A stretch of DNA of 64,000 bases, taken from Colwellia polaris (lineage in GTDB: Bacteria > Pseudomonadota > Gammaproteobacteria > Enterobacterales > Alteromonadaceae). This document shows, one piece after another, positions 6,430 through 16,059 of the stretch (its first letter is position 1; every line of letters begins with the position of its first letter). The translations under genes were made by a program, and so were the position numbers. The notes below the pieces were generated by a model. It was given only the letters and a program-made list of their open reading frames with translations. It made no database searches and was not told the DNA's origin. The stretch is from positions 1-64,000 of the forward strand of contig NZ_NBOE01000009.1 in NCBI RefSeq assembly GCF_002104515.1, in the 5' to 3' direction.

Positions 6430-8298
6430 CTATATTTTTTCAAAAATAACGAAGCTCAATGGCGGCAACTCAAGACTTTCTTTATCTTTTAGTTTCGTCA
6501 TTAAATTACCCTTGCCTGCAACCAATCGATAATTAGCGCCGTTAAGTTCAAGGTTAGCTTTCGCAGTTTTATCACTAGTGTTGAATGCGATTAATAGCGT
6601 TTGATTACTCGCATTTGCATTTTTATCTAGCTCATTATTTTTCATCGTACGGCTAACGGCAAATATAGGGTTGTTATCCGCTTGAAATACCGTTTGTTGT
6701 TCGCCGCGACGTAAAGCCGGGTAGCGGTAGAATATATCGGCATATTGAGCAAAGCTTTGGTAAATAGGGTGGTTAATATCAAAGTTATCGTCAGCGGTTG
6801 TTGCATCGGTTGCGAGTAAATCGTCGTCATTATAGCTTTCAACCAACGATGGCATCATATCTTGTCTCGACGCTTGGTCGCCGCCATCACCAACAAAGCC
6901 TTGCTCGTCACCGTAATAAATAATTGGTACGCCACGCATAAAGTAGGTCATGGCGTGTGCAAGCAATGTACGCTTGATCATTTGATCTTCGCTGTAGTTA
7001 AACTCACTCTGCTTTAACATATAGGCAAAGCGTCCCATGTCATGATTACCGGTAAAGTTCATTAACTGATTAGCATTGCTGTCGTGATCTAAGTAGTCAA
7101 TGTCATTAGCAAAAAGCTTGGCTAACACTTTAGTGCCTTTTTGCTCAATTAAGTTTTGTACCATGGCACTTTGAAAGCTGAAGTCTAATACAGACTGCAT
7201 GTTTCCCGCGGTGGTGTATTCACTTAATTCTTTACTAGTAAAGCTATACACTTCGCCGAACATAAAAAAATTCTTTATGCCTAAACCTTGGGCATGCTCA
7301 ACTAGAGCAGGAGAGAACTTAGCCCAAAAATCAGTGTTTACGTGTTTAACTGTATCAATACGAAAGCCATCAGGCTTAAATTCAGTGATCAGGTTTTTAA
7401 AAATATCGGTTAAGCCTTTAAGTACTTCAGGATTATTGGTATCGATATCGTCAAGGCCAGAAAAGTCGCCACGCTTTGAGCTTTCGCCTTGCCAAAATGA
7501 ATCACCTTGGTTGTGATAATATTTAGGATCGTTTAGCCAAGCTGGTGTTTTTAATTGTTCATGGCCTTTTGGAATAACTGTGGTGTATTTATCGCCAGCT
7601 TCAACTTGTGCTGCTGATTTAAATGGGCAGCCTTTGTCTGAACTAACGAGCCATTGCAATCCGTCTTCACCATGACATTCAACATACTTGATCACATCAG
7701 CGGTGTGGTTAGTAATAATATCAAAATATATTTTAATGTTTTCTGCATGAGCGCTATCGATAAGCGCTTTTAAATCTTCATTGCTACCTAAATGTGGGTC
7801 AATCTTGGTAAAGTCTAATACCCAATAGCCGTGATAACCGGAGCTGTCAGCTTGTACGGCTTGGTTTCGTAAAATAGGCGTTAACCAAATAGAGGAAATA
7901 CCTAATGATTTTAAGTAAGGCAGCTTGTCTTTTAAGCCCTGAATATCTCCACCATGGAACATGCCTTTATTCGTTTTATCAAAACCACCAGCAGAAATGG
8001 GTTGGGTTTTTGAGCCTAAATCATTACTCGTATTACCGTTATTAAAACGGTCTGGCATAACAAAATAAAACACTTCTTCTTGTACATCGCGCTCAAGATA
8101 ATGTGGTAAATCAGCCGCCGTTTTACGTTGTTTATTTATAGCATTAGATGATATTTTTGCTTGATCTACCGCCGTTATTTCACTTTTGTTATCACTGCTT
8201 AATTGCTCATTGCTTATTTGCTCATTGCTACAGCCGCTAAAAGCTAAGATTGCTATGGTCGATATCAGCAAAGTGGATAGTTTATTTTTTTTAAACAT
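6430..8298 (-). CDS. GH13 alpha-amylase, predicted lipoprotein
   Basis: 622 residues. The N-terminal 22 residues form a lipoprotein signal (hydrophobic core, lipobox-like FSGC, Cys23). The mature protein is therefore probably anchored in a membrane facing the periplasm or surface. A serine/asparagine-rich linker leads to a GH13 barrel with all four signature regions: DIITNH (D193, N197, H198), GFRIDTVKH (R313, catalytic D315), GEV (catalytic E349) and TGNHD (H419, D420). A beta-sandwich domain ends the protein. It would hydrolyse starch or maltodextrins, feeding the transporter and malQ/phosphorylase encoded nearby. It follows malQ by 36 bases and is probably co-transcribed. Exact product specificity cannot be read. 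Confidence 0.9.
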   Translation of the reverse strand: MFKKNKLSTLLISTIAILAFSGCSNEQISNEQLSSDNKSEITAVDQAKISSNAINKQRKTAADLPHYLERDVQEEVFYFVMPDRFNNGNTSNDLGSKTQPISAGGFDKTNKGMFHGGDIQGLKDKLPYLKSLGISSIWLTPILRNQAVQADSSGYHGYWVLDFTKIDPHLGSNEDLKALIDSAHAENIKIYFDIITNHTADVIKYVECHGEDGLQWLVSSDKGCPFKSAAQVEAGDKYTTVIPKGHEQLKTPAWLNDPKYYHNQGDSFWQGESSKRGDFSGLDDIDTNNPEVLKGLTDIFKNLITEFKPDGFRIDTVKHVNTDFWAKFSPALVEHAQGLGIKNFFMFGEVYSFTSKELSEYTTAGNMQSVLDFSFQSAMVQNLIEQKGTKVLAKLFANDIDYLDHDSNANQLMNFTGNHDMGRFAYMLKQSEFNYSEDQMIKRTLLAHAMTYFMRGVPIIYYGDEQGFVGDGGDQASRQDMMPSLVESYNDDDLLATDATTADDNFDINHPIYQSFAQYADIFYRYPALRRGEQQTVFQADNNPIFAVSRTMKNNELDKNANASNQTLLIAFNTSDKTAKANLELNGANYRLVAGKGNLMTKLKDKESLELPPLSFVIFEKI

Positions 8299-8334
8299 GT
8301 TTTTATTATCCTAAGTTTACAAATGTAAAAGCGA

Positions 8335-10506
8335 TTATGATCTTGGTCTTGGTCTTGCTTGGTTCATTGCATGAGCTAAGTCATTAACCGAATTTGTTTT
8401 ATCAAATTCTTCAATGGTAACAGGTAACTTTTGCAACCAATTAGGGTGTTCGTCTATGGTGCCGGGAATATTGACTTGCTCAACAATCTCTAAAGCGTCT
8501 TCTAATGGAATTAATTGAATATGGCTTGGCGCTTTAGCCATATACTTTTGCACACTTAAGCTAAGTTCTCGGTTCATTTTTGCAGGGGCTTGTGTTGGCG
8601 CTTCGCTTATATCGATAACATTAAGATCTACTAATGCATCGATTAGCAATTGACGATCGATAATTCGGCTGTCACGCTCGTTTTGACCCATTTCTTCATT
8701 CGGATAAAGACTAAGTTTTTGACGCCATTCAAGATCTTTACCTATCCACCAGCCTGTTAGTGTGGGTAAATCGTGGGTTGATATAGTAACCATAGATTGA
8801 GCAGGGTAAAGCTCAGGACGCATAAAAAATCCTGATTCCCAGCGCTCAAAAAACAATACTTTGTATGACAACAAACCAGCGCTAGCCATTATTTCACCAA
8901 AACCTTCAGGCACTGTACCTAGGTCTTCACCAATAACAACACAGCTATTGCGACGAGATTCTAAAGCGATAATGCGTAAAATGTCTGCCAATGGAAAAGT
9001 AATATAAACACCTTCATCGGCTCTCATGCCGGGTGCTACCCAATATTGACGCATTAGCCCTAAAATGTGGTCAATGCGTAATGCTCCTGCATATTGCATA
9101 TTACTGCGTAAAGCTTTAACCAGTGGTTGATACCCTTGCTTTTGCAAAGCAACAGGGTTAATTGGCGTTAGTCCCCAATCTTGCCCTATGGTATTCATAG
9201 CGTCAGGCGGTGCACCAACGGCTGCGCCAGCAACATAAACATCTTTGTCTGCCCAAACATCTACACCTGAGCCATCACAACCTACGGCTAAATCAAGGTA
9301 TAAGCCAATTGGCATACCTGATGTTATTGCTTGGTTGGCAATTGATTTTAATTGGCGATGAGCAAGCCATTGCACGTAACAAAAATAGTTAACACGGCTC
9401 GACTCTGTTTGCTGAAATGCTTTTACTTCAGCGCTATCAGGTGTTTGAAAAGCCACTGGCCAATCTGGCCAGCCATAAGCGTTTTCATCTGTCTTTCTAA
9501 AGTGCTCATAGAGCGCTTCAAAAGTGGCAAGCTGTATTAGATCTTCACCTTCATTAGCTTTAAAGTCATTAAATTCGGTTATTTCTGCAGGAGATAAGTT
9601 ATCAATGTCTTGAAATAACAGTTCTAAAATTTCAAATTTAACATCGGCTACTGCAGGGTAATCAATTAATTCTGTTTGTTTTGCATAAGCAATTTTGTTT
9701 TGTATTTCTTCACTATTAAAGCGTGACTGTGCTGCTTCACAGGTTAAAAAGTTAGGTACCTGCTTTAAGTCAATGTACAGGGTATTTAAAAAGCAACGAC
9801 TGGTTGGTGAATAAGGGCTTCGGTGAGCTGGATTATTTTGATACAAAGGATGTAATGGGTTTAAACCAATCGCAGAGGCGTTTTGTTTGGCTGACTTTTC
9901 AACTAATTTTGCTAAATCACCAAAGTCACCCATGCCTAAGTTGTCTTCACTGGTTAACGAGTAAAGTTGAGCAGCGTAGCCCCACATTTTGTCCTTCGAT
10001 GCTTCTTGTGGGCTGTAACATGTTTTAGGGGCATAAATTAAAGGGCAACAAGCGCTATTTTCGCCGTATTGCAGCGTTAATTGATGATAGCCTTGTACTA
10101 AGCTTGGCAGAGGCAAGTGGTATTTATTAAAGCTAGCATCTTCAAATGTTATCGACTCTAATAAAGTTAATGAGGCCAATGAAATACTATCGCTAATTTT
10201 TTCGCCAGATTCTAAGGTTATTTCAAAAGCGAGTTGAGTTACTTCAGCACTAGCAAGGCTGATAATAATTTCATGATGATCAGCTTCAAACTTAGCAATG
10301 TGTGATGGTGGCAACATATTTCGCCAAGTGGTTTGCTCTAATTCGGTTATGCTATTGGCAATTTTTTCTTCACAAGATAGATCATATCCCATAGCATTGA
10401 GTAAAGAGTGTCTCGCTTGATCTTGAGCATATACTTGCTCGCCAAATGAATTGGTGTAGGTGGTATGAAAGCCAACGAGTTCTGCAAGTTTCTCAATTAA
10501 ATTCAT
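8335..10506 (-). CDS. malQ: 4-alpha-glucanotransferase
   Basis: 723 residues, near the length of E. coli MalQ (694). Typical GH77 motifs are present: KMWGYAAQLYSL, GIDLYLD-like GLYLDLAVG, ALRIDHILGL (nucleophile Asp), VVIGEDLGTVP (acid/base Glu) and STHDLPTLTGWW. It transfers glucan segments between maltodextrins in the cytoplasm, making chains that the phosphorylase can shorten. The ORF ends in a short Arg-Pro tail encoded by a CTTGGT hexamer repeat. It is first in a probable two-gene unit with the amylase and lies downstream of the phosphorylase gene, separated by about 310 bases and a hairpin. Confidence 0.95.
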   Translation of the reverse strand: MNLIEKLAELVGFHTTYTNSFGEQVYAQDQARHSLLNAMGYDLSCEEKIANSITELEQTTWRNMLPPSHIAKFEADHHEIIISLASAEVTQLAFEITLESGEKISDSISLASLTLLESITFEDASFNKYHLPLPSLVQGYHQLTLQYGENSACCPLIYAPKTCYSPQEASKDKMWGYAAQLYSLTSEDNLGMGDFGDLAKLVEKSAKQNASAIGLNPLHPLYQNNPAHRSPYSPTSRCFLNTLYIDLKQVPNFLTCEAAQSRFNSEEIQNKIAYAKQTELIDYPAVADVKFEILELLFQDIDNLSPAEITEFNDFKANEGEDLIQLATFEALYEHFRKTDENAYGWPDWPVAFQTPDSAEVKAFQQTESSRVNYFCYVQWLAHRQLKSIANQAITSGMPIGLYLDLAVGCDGSGVDVWADKDVYVAGAAVGAPPDAMNTIGQDWGLTPINPVALQKQGYQPLVKALRSNMQYAGALRIDHILGLMRQYWVAPGMRADEGVYITFPLADILRIIALESRRNSCVVIGEDLGTVPEGFGEIMASAGLLSYKVLFFERWESGFFMRPELYPAQSMVTISTHDLPTLTGWWIGKDLEWRQKLSLYPNEEMGQNERDSRIIDRQLLIDALVDLNVIDISEAPTQAPAKMNRELSLSVQKYMAKAPSHIQLIPLEDALEIVEQVNIPGTIDEHPNWLQKLPVTIEEFDKTNSVNDLAHAMNQARPRPRS

Positions 10507-10820
10507 TCTATCTTCTCTTTACTTTTCGCTAGCATAAAGCTGCAAGCGATTTAATTTTTAAGTGACAGCTAACTAAACAAGGTAGCTGTGCTAGTAATTC
10601 GTATTTTTAGTTTTGCTAGCTACTGTTTACTGGCTTTAATTTCGACAATAAATGTGCTTTTAAAAAAATGATGAACGGGCATTAATTTATGCCAGAACAC
10701 CGTTGCTGCTTTTTAAGTTAAACAAACCGAATACTTACCGGTTAGTAATTACTCGGTTTGAGCTACAACTTATTTATTTTTTCAGTCGATCTATTAATAG
10801 CTATAGAGCCTTTGCTGACC
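10507..10820. other. Intergenic region between malQ and phosphorylase
   Basis: No gene. It contains the hairpin at 10723-10760 and presumably the malQ promoter. No CATACGTATG-type operator like the ones near the phosphorylase and transporter is visible here. Confidence 0.6.
10723..10760 (-). terminator. Hairpin after the phosphorylase gene
   Basis: Arms CAAACCGA and TCGGTTTG with a 22-base loop, about 60 bases past the phosphorylase stop. On the minus strand it is followed by TTTAACTT. A possible terminator, weak by T-tract. Confidence 0.45.
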
Positions 10821-13316
10821 TTAACTAGATTTACATGGCGTTAAGTGCCAAATATTTTCTACATAGTCTTCAATTGAGCGATCTGAATTAAACTTACCCA
10901 TTAGTGCGGTATTTAATATGGCCATTTTCGCCCATTGTTGTTGATTTTTATAAGCTTTATCTAATGCTTTGTGGGCATCGGCATAGCTTTGAAAATCTGC
11001 TAATACTTTGTAAGGATCTCCACCCGTTAAAAAGCAGTCTTTAATTGCAGATAACTCGCCAGGTTTGCCCGGTGTAAAGTAGTCGGTATCTAACCAGTCT
11101 AAACAAGCGCGAATTTCGGCGTTATTTTCGTAGTAGTGATACGGGTTATAACCGTTTGTATCTAAGGTTTTAACTTCATCTACGGTTAAGCCAAAAATAA
11201 ATATGTTTTCATCACCTACTTCTTCTGCAATTTCAATATTGGCACCGTCAAGCGTACCTATTGTTACTGCGCCATTAAGTGCTAGCTTCATGTTGCCAGT
11301 ACCCGAAGCCTCTTTACCTGCAGTTGAAATTTGCTCAGAAACATCAGCCGCTGGAATAATTTTTTCAGCCAGGCTAACACGATAATTAGGTAAGAAAACT
11401 ACTTTTAACTTGTCTTGGATGCGCTCGTCATTATTTATTTTTTCAGCAATTTTATTGGTGGCGTAAATAATTTCTTTCGCTAACTGGTAACTCGGCGCGG
11501 CTTTAGCACCAAAAATAAATACTCTAGGCTGTATATCGAGTTCCGGGTTTTCAAGTAACTGACGATAAAGCGATATAATGTGTAGAAGATTTAAGTGCTG
11601 TCTTTTATATTCATGTAAACGTTTAATTTGCACGTCAAAAATAGCATCAGGGCTAACGGTTATGCCGGTTAAGGCTTTTATTTCTTTGGTTAAAGCAATT
11701 TTATTTTGCTGCTTTATGGTCATAAACTCAGCTTGAAATTTGCTGTTTTCAGCTAGCGTGGTTAATTCGCTTAACATGTTAAGGTTTTTAGCCCAATCAC
11801 CCTCTATTGTTTTATCGAGTAAATTAGCTAGAAGCGGGTTACAGGCTTTTAGCCAACGGCGTGGGGTAATGCCGTTAGTAACATTGGTTAATTTTGTTGG
11901 CCATAATTGGTTAAATTCTGGGAATAAATCTTGTTTTACAAGATCAGAATGAATTTGCGCTACACCATTAACTTTATGAGCAGTAATCACACAAAGGTGC
12001 GCCATACGAACTTTAGGTTCATTACCTTCTTCAATTAAAGATAAGCGGGCGCGCATGTCGTTATTATTTGGCCATAATGATTCAACATCATTATTTAAAA
12101 ACGCATCATTAATACGGTATAAAATGTTTAAGTGGCGCGGTAATACGCGCTGAAATAATGCTACAGACCATTTTTCTAATGCTTCAGGTAACAAGGTATG
12201 ATTAGTATAAGCAAAAACCTTTTGGCAAATCGCCCATGCGCTATCCCATTCAAGGTTATGATCATCCATTAGCGTACGCATTAACTCTACAATAGCGATA
12301 GTAGGGTGGGTGTCATTTAACTGAATAGCGACTTTGTCGCAAAATGTTGACCAATTATTGCTATCAGCAATAGCGCCATATTGATTTTCAAATCGGGCAA
12401 TAATATCTTGTACTGAACAAGCACAGAAAAAGTATTGTTGAATAAAGCGCAACTCTTTACCAGCCTCATGCTCGTCATTTGGGTAAAGTACTTTAGAAAC
12501 AACTTCAGCGGCAACTTGTTGTTGATGGGCTTGTAAATAGTCACCACGATTGAGTAATTCCCAATCAAAAGCTTCTTCTGCTCTACACTCCCAAAGACGC
12601 AAGGTATTTACTGTTTCACAATTATAACCAACAATAGGAACATCCCACGGAACACCTTGTAACATTTTACCGGCATGCCAAACGGGTTTTGTTGTGCCAT
12701 CTGTTTGAGCAACGTCTTCTACATAACCATATAACGCTATTTTCTGACTAGATTGCGGGCGACAAACTTCCCATGGGCTACCAAACTCTCGCCACATATC
12801 AGGTTGTTCTATTTGTTTACCGTCAACAAAGCTTTGCTTGAATAAACCGTGCTGATAGTGCACGCCGTAACCCATAGCGTTGTAATCTAATGTGGCAAGT
12901 GAATCTAAAAAGCAGGCTGCTAAACGCCCTAAACCACCATTGCCAAGTGCTAAATCTGCACCTTGCTCACATAGGTCGGCTAATTCAAAACCCATGTTTT
13001 TAAGTGCTATTTGGGTTGGTGTGTATAAATCTAAATTATGTAAATTGTTTGAAAGTAAACGACCCATTAAATATTCGAGAGAAAGGTAGTTTACTGATTT
13101 TACTTCACTTTGTTGTTGGCGAAGTTTAGTACGTTGTAGTTTATCTACAATAACATCATTAAGCGCTAAAGACGTGGCACGCCAGTAAGCAGGTTTTTTA
13201 TCACAACCATTTTGCTCACTTTGGGTAAATTGTAAGTGGTGCTTAATACGCTGGCTTATTTCCGCCACACTAAGATTTGGCGTAATGGTTTCAGTTGTTT
13301 TTGTGTTGGTGATCAT
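10821..13316 (-). CDS. glgP: Glycogen/maltodextrin phosphorylase
   Basis: 831 residues, similar in length to E. coli GlgP (815) and MalP (797). The PLP-binding motif EASGTGNMKLALNG is present with Lys at about 677, as are LGNGGLGRLAACF, the substrate-site LNDTHP and RRWL. It releases glucose-1-phosphate from alpha-1,4-glucans in the cytoplasm. It works with malQ (chain rearrangement) encoded downstream. It is divergent from a LacI-family regulator, with two operator-like palindromes between them, suggesting that it responds to maltose or maltodextrins. Whether it acts mainly on glycogen or on imported maltodextrin cannot be told. No glgA, B or C genes are nearby, which favours a maltodextrin role. 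Confidence 0.92.
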   Translation of the reverse strand: MITNTKTTETITPNLSVAEISQRIKHHLQFTQSEQNGCDKKPAYWRATSLALNDVIVDKLQRTKLRQQQSEVKSVNYLSLEYLMGRLLSNNLHNLDLYTPTQIALKNMGFELADLCEQGADLALGNGGLGRLAACFLDSLATLDYNAMGYGVHYQHGLFKQSFVDGKQIEQPDMWREFGSPWEVCRPQSSQKIALYGYVEDVAQTDGTTKPVWHAGKMLQGVPWDVPIVGYNCETVNTLRLWECRAEEAFDWELLNRGDYLQAHQQQVAAEVVSKVLYPNDEHEAGKELRFIQQYFFCACSVQDIIARFENQYGAIADSNNWSTFCDKVAIQLNDTHPTIAIVELMRTLMDDHNLEWDSAWAICQKVFAYTNHTLLPEALEKWSVALFQRVLPRHLNILYRINDAFLNNDVESLWPNNNDMRARLSLIEEGNEPKVRMAHLCVITAHKVNGVAQIHSDLVKQDLFPEFNQLWPTKLTNVTNGITPRRWLKACNPLLANLLDKTIEGDWAKNLNMLSELTTLAENSKFQAEFMTIKQQNKIALTKEIKALTGITVSPDAIFDVQIKRLHEYKRQHLNLLHIISLYRQLLENPELDIQPRVFIFGAKAAPSYQLAKEIIYATNKIAEKINNDERIQDKLKVVFLPNYRVSLAEKIIPAADVSEQISTAGKEASGTGNMKLALNGAVTIGTLDGANIEIAEEVGDENIFIFGLTVDEVKTLDTNGYNPYHYYENNAEIRACLDWLDTDYFTPGKPGELSAIKDCFLTGGDPYKVLADFQSYADAHKALDKAYKNQQQWAKMAILNTALMGKFNSDRSIEDYVENIWHLTPCKSS

Positions 13317-13548
13317 ATAACTACAAACTCTTTAATCGGACATTTTAATGCCGGTAAATTTCACTTTAAAATTGTTAGTAAAAAGTGAAGCAACGTCATG
13401 TCTGCTTTTAATCCGTTATGCAAACAGCATGTAATCGATGGGGCTACCATCGTCGATAATACCCGCTTTGGCTCAATGCCAGTGAAAGCAAAATATTAAA
13501 TTAACGCGTAAATTGATTATGCCGATGTCAGTAATTAGAGCAATAAAC

Positions 13549-13562
13549 TACATACGTATGCA
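13549..13562. promoter_or_regulatory. LacI-family operator-like palindrome 1
   Basis: TACATACGTATGCA, one mismatch from the perfect palindrome 39 bases downstream. LacI-family regulators bind such even palindromes with a central CG. Confidence 0.65.
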
Positions 13563-13587
13563 CAATAAAAAGATCAGTAAATTTACA

Positions 13588-13601
13588 TGCATACGTATGC
13601 A
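13588..13601. promoter_or_regulatory. LacI-family operator-like palindrome 2
   Basis: TGCATACGTATGCA, a perfect 14-base palindrome with central CG, about 245 bases upstream of the regulator start and about 270 from the phosphorylase start. Confidence 0.7.
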
Positions 13602-13845
13602 GATTAGCCATTTTGTATGCGATTTATTTTATTTTTTGACACTAATAAGTTTTAAAGAAAATATTTACAGCAGCACGGTTGATAAGATATTGGGCTGATA
13701 ACAAGCATTGATTAAAGAGAAGGAGTGTTTGGTTTTGTTCCTATATTTTCTCTTCACTATTGCTAGCACTAATGGTAATTAACTTATGTACTTAGCTTAT
13801 TTCCTCGGTTAATATGAATAAGATTTTTTCATTTATAGGTGTGTC

Positions 13846-14868
13846 GTGAGAGCAAAACAAACATCATTTGATATCGCTTATCGAGCCGGCGTTTCTCAAT
13901 CAACCGTATCGCGCGCATTGCGCAACAGCCCGTTGGTAAATGAGGAAACACGTCGTCGTGTTCAAGAAATTGCTAAAGAATTAAATTACAAAGTTGATAG
14001 AAATGCCAGTAGTTTGCGCACACAACTCAGTGGCACTATTGCATTACTGTTATTTGAAGATCCGACCAATGATGATTCATTAATAAATCCATTTTTCTTG
14101 TCAATGTTGGGCAGCATTACCCGCGCTAGCGCTAAAAAAGGTTACGACTTATTGGTATCGTTTCAGCAAATGAGCAACGATTGGCACGCTGATTTTGAAG
14201 ACACCCGCAAAGCAGATGGTATTATTTTACTTGGCTATGGCGATTACACAGATTATGAAGAAAAGCTTGTTCAACTGATCAAACAAGAAACTCATTTTGT
14301 ACGCTGGGGGGCTGATGTAAAAGGGCTGTCAGTAGTTTCTGTTGGTTGTGATAATTTCGACGGCGGTTATCAAGTTACTGAGCATGTAATCAAAAATAAC
14401 CGTCAACATTTCGCGTTTTTAGGTGGTGTAAGCACAGGTTCTCCTGAATTTTTAGATCGTTATACTGGTCATTGCCAAGCATTAAAAGACAATAATCTTA
14501 AGGTCGATAGTAACCTACAAATTGATGCTATTTCTACTGATGAATCGGGCTATCAAGCAGCTAAACAGTTAATTGCAAAAGGAATAAAGTTTGATGCTAT
14601 TTGTACTGCAAGCGACTTAATTGCTATTGGCGCAATGCGAGCGATTCAAGAAGCGGGTTATAACGTTCCGGGTGATGTGGCAATAGCGGGTTTTGATGAT
14701 ATTGCTACGGCTTGCTCAACTTCTCCTGCTTTAACTACCGCTAAGCAAGACACCGTTTTAGCTGGTGAAATTTTAGTTGATAAGTTACTACAGTTAGTGA
14801 GCGGCGAAGAAGCACACACGCAATTAATGCCAGCGACATTGGTTGTACGAAAATCTTGTGGTAGTTAG
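13846..14868 (+). CDS. LacI-family transcriptional regulator of alpha-glucan use
   Basis: 340 residues from GTG. Residues 1-60 hold the LacI-type helix-turn-helix and hinge (FDIAYRAGVSQSTVSRALRNSPLVNEETRRRV, split here by hinge residues LNYKVDRNASSLRT). The rest is a periplasmic-binding-protein-like sensor domain (AFLGG, DAICTASDLIAIGAMRAIQEAG, GDVAIAGFDD). The neighbouring phosphorylase, malQ, amylase and sugar transporter suggest a maltose/maltodextrin-responsive repressor like the MalR-type regulators known in Alteromonadales. This role is inference from context. The likely sites are the palindromes at 13549, 13588 and 18040. The gene is followed after two bases by an inverted-repeat element. 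Confidence 0.88.
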   Translation: MRAKQTSFDIAYRAGVSQSTVSRALRNSPLVNEETRRRVQEIAKELNYKVDRNASSLRTQLSGTIALLLFEDPTNDDSLINPFFLSMLGSITRASAKKGYDLLVSFQQMSNDWHADFEDTRKADGIILLGYGDYTDYEEKLVQLIKQETHFVRWGADVKGLSVVSVGCDNFDGGYQVTEHVIKNNRQHFAFLGGVSTGSPEFLDRYTGHCQALKDNNLKVDSNLQIDAISTDESGYQAAKQLIAKGIKFDAICTASDLIAIGAMRAIQEAGYNVPGDVAIAGFDDIATACSTSPALTTAKQDTVLAGEILVDKLLQLVSGEEAHTQLMPATLVVRKSCGS

Positions 14869-15045
14869 CCTGAACTCTGGATAAGCAGCACTTGCTCAAT
14901 GCTCCCTTTTAAGCCATTTTCAAGGCATAAAATGAAGCATTGATAGTGTCTATTGGTGATGTTCGCCTGGCTATAGCATTTACTTTACCACCTAAGCTTT
15001 TGATTCACTTGAGTATCAAGCACTCATTATCCAGAGTTCAGGTTA
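14869..15045 (+). mobile_element. MITE-like inverted-repeat element, copy 1 (internally deleted)
   Basis: Bounded by CCTGAACTCTGGATAA and TTATCCAGAGTTCAGGTTA. It shares most of its sequence with 15049-15280 but lacks about 55 internal bases (the TGCGTTAAAACG...CCTTAAAAATG part). It has no coding capacity. It starts two bases... directly after the regulator stop codon. Confidence 0.85.
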
Positions 15046-15048
15046 TGT

Positions 15049-15280
15049 AACCTAAACTCTGGATAAGCAGCACTTGCTCAATGCTCCCTTTTAAGCCATT
15101 TTCTGCGTTAAAACGTCGATAAATAGCGCGCTATTCATAAACGTTTTGCCTTAAAAATGTCATAAAATGAAGCATTGATGATATCTATTCGTGATGTTCA
15201 CTTGGCTATAGCATTTACTTTATTACCTAAGCTTTTGGTTCGCTTAAATATCAAGCACTCATTATCCAGAGTTCAGGTTA
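15049..15280 (+). mobile_element. MITE-like inverted-repeat element, copy 2 (full length)
   Basis: About 232 bases with terminal inverted repeats AACCTAAACTCTGGATAA / TTATCCAGAGTTCAGGTT. The internal stretch AAATAGCGCGCTATT is itself palindromic. Same orientation as copy 1, separated from it by only three or four bases. A third copy, inverted, is at 60256-60486. Confidence 0.88.
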
Positions 15281-15350
15281 ATTGATTCTCCCCTTTCCTT
15301 AGGTAGTTTAAGCTGCGCTAAAACAAGGTTGAAATACACTATAACAAGCA

Positions 15351-15566
15351 TTAACCTGTCGGCTTAAAGTCTTTAATGGCACCATTATCACACTTAATAC
15401 AATTTAGCTTCTGGCCCAGTTTTGCATTCCGTGTCGACTTTTCTAGCACCCATGGCCGATTAATAAATGGGGGTTGGTGACGAACATGTTGAAAGTGTCC
15501 GCACGCTAGGCGAGCAACCCAATGGTTTTCTTCATCAAGATGATAGTCAATTATTGCTTTTAGCAT
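15351..15566 (-). CDS. DUF3565 family small protein
   Basis: 71 residues. It matches the DUF3565 pattern: LDEENHWVARLACGHFQHVRH, QPPFINRPWV and CIKC near the C-terminus. Conserved His and Cys residues (CGH, CxxC) suggest metal binding. The family is widespread in gammaproteobacteria with no known function (annotated in places as pressure-regulated). A good AGGATTAAC ribosome site precedes the ATG. Single gene. Confidence 0.85.
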   Translation of the reverse strand: MLKAIIDYHLDEENHWVARLACGHFQHVRHQPPFINRPWVLEKSTRNAKLGQKLNCIKCDNGAIKDFKPTG

Positions 15567-15642
15567 GTTAATCCTAAGTTTATAAAGAAGCCGTTTAAGT
15601 TTTTAAACTCAAATCTTTAGTCGGTTACTAGATGCGAAGAAG

Positions 15643-16059
15643 CTAAGTATTGTTTATTGGGCTAGGTTCCCAATGCATACCTTCGCATGCGGGCCTACTA
15701 AGCACGAAGCCAAATTTTTTATAAAGCTGAGGTACGTCAGCGAGTAAAGTAATATAGGCACCTTCAACCGCATTTTGTTCAAGATAGCCCATAATGTTTT
15801 GCATAACGATACTGCCTAAACCTTTACCTTGGTAGTTAGGATCGACTGCGACATCAACAACTTCGAAATTTAACGCGCCGTCACCGACTACTCTTCCCAT
15901 AGCGACGGTACAATCGTCAACAACAAGGTGCACGCCGAATAAGCTATTGGGTAAGGCTCTTTTCGCGGCTTCAGCAGGGCGTGGTGTTAAACCTGACACT
16001 ATTCTTAAACGTAAGAAGTCTTCTACGGCTGCCACTTTTTTAATAATATTTACTTGCAT
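15643..16059 (-). CDS. GNAT family N-acetyltransferase
   Basis: 138 residues covering one GNAT fold. Motif A is VVDVAVDPNYQGKGLGSIVMQNIM, split as VDVAVDP and QGKGLGS, the acetyl-CoA pyrophosphate loop. The late YKKFGFV is typical of motif B. Substrate unknown. Cytoplasmic, single-domain, separated from the DUF3565 gene by 76 bases. Confidence 0.88.
   Translation of the reverse strand: MQVNIIKKVAAVEDFLRLRIVSGLTPRPAEAAKRALPNSLFGVHLVVDDCTVAMGRVVGDGALNFEVVDVAVDPNYQGKGLGSIVMQNIMGYLEQNAVEGAYITLLADVPQLYKKFGFVLSRPACEGMHWEPSPINNT

Larger units (their letters stand above)
13317..13845. promoter_or_regulatory. Divergent control region between phosphorylase and LacI regulator
   Basis: 529 bases without a convincing gene. 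It contains two palindromic operators (13549-13562 and 13588-13601), a half-site TGTATGC near 13614, and an inverted repeat TTCACTTT / AAAGTGAA (13360-13389) close to the phosphorylase start. A 61-codon frame across the operators (13513-13698) is not supported as a gene. Confidence 0.6.
14869..15350. other. Gene-free region filled by two element copies
   Basis: Almost all of this stretch is the two tandem inverted-repeat elements; the remaining 70 bases up to the DUF3565 stop codon hold nothing recognisable. Confidence 0.75.

Noticed and set aside
12892-13089. Plus-strand frames inside the phosphorylase gene.
   Set aside because: Antisense shadows of a well-conserved gene.
13513-13698. A 61-codon plus-strand frame between phosphorylase and regulator.
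   Set aside because: It runs through both operator palindromes, lacks a ribosome site and shows no protein-like conservation pattern.
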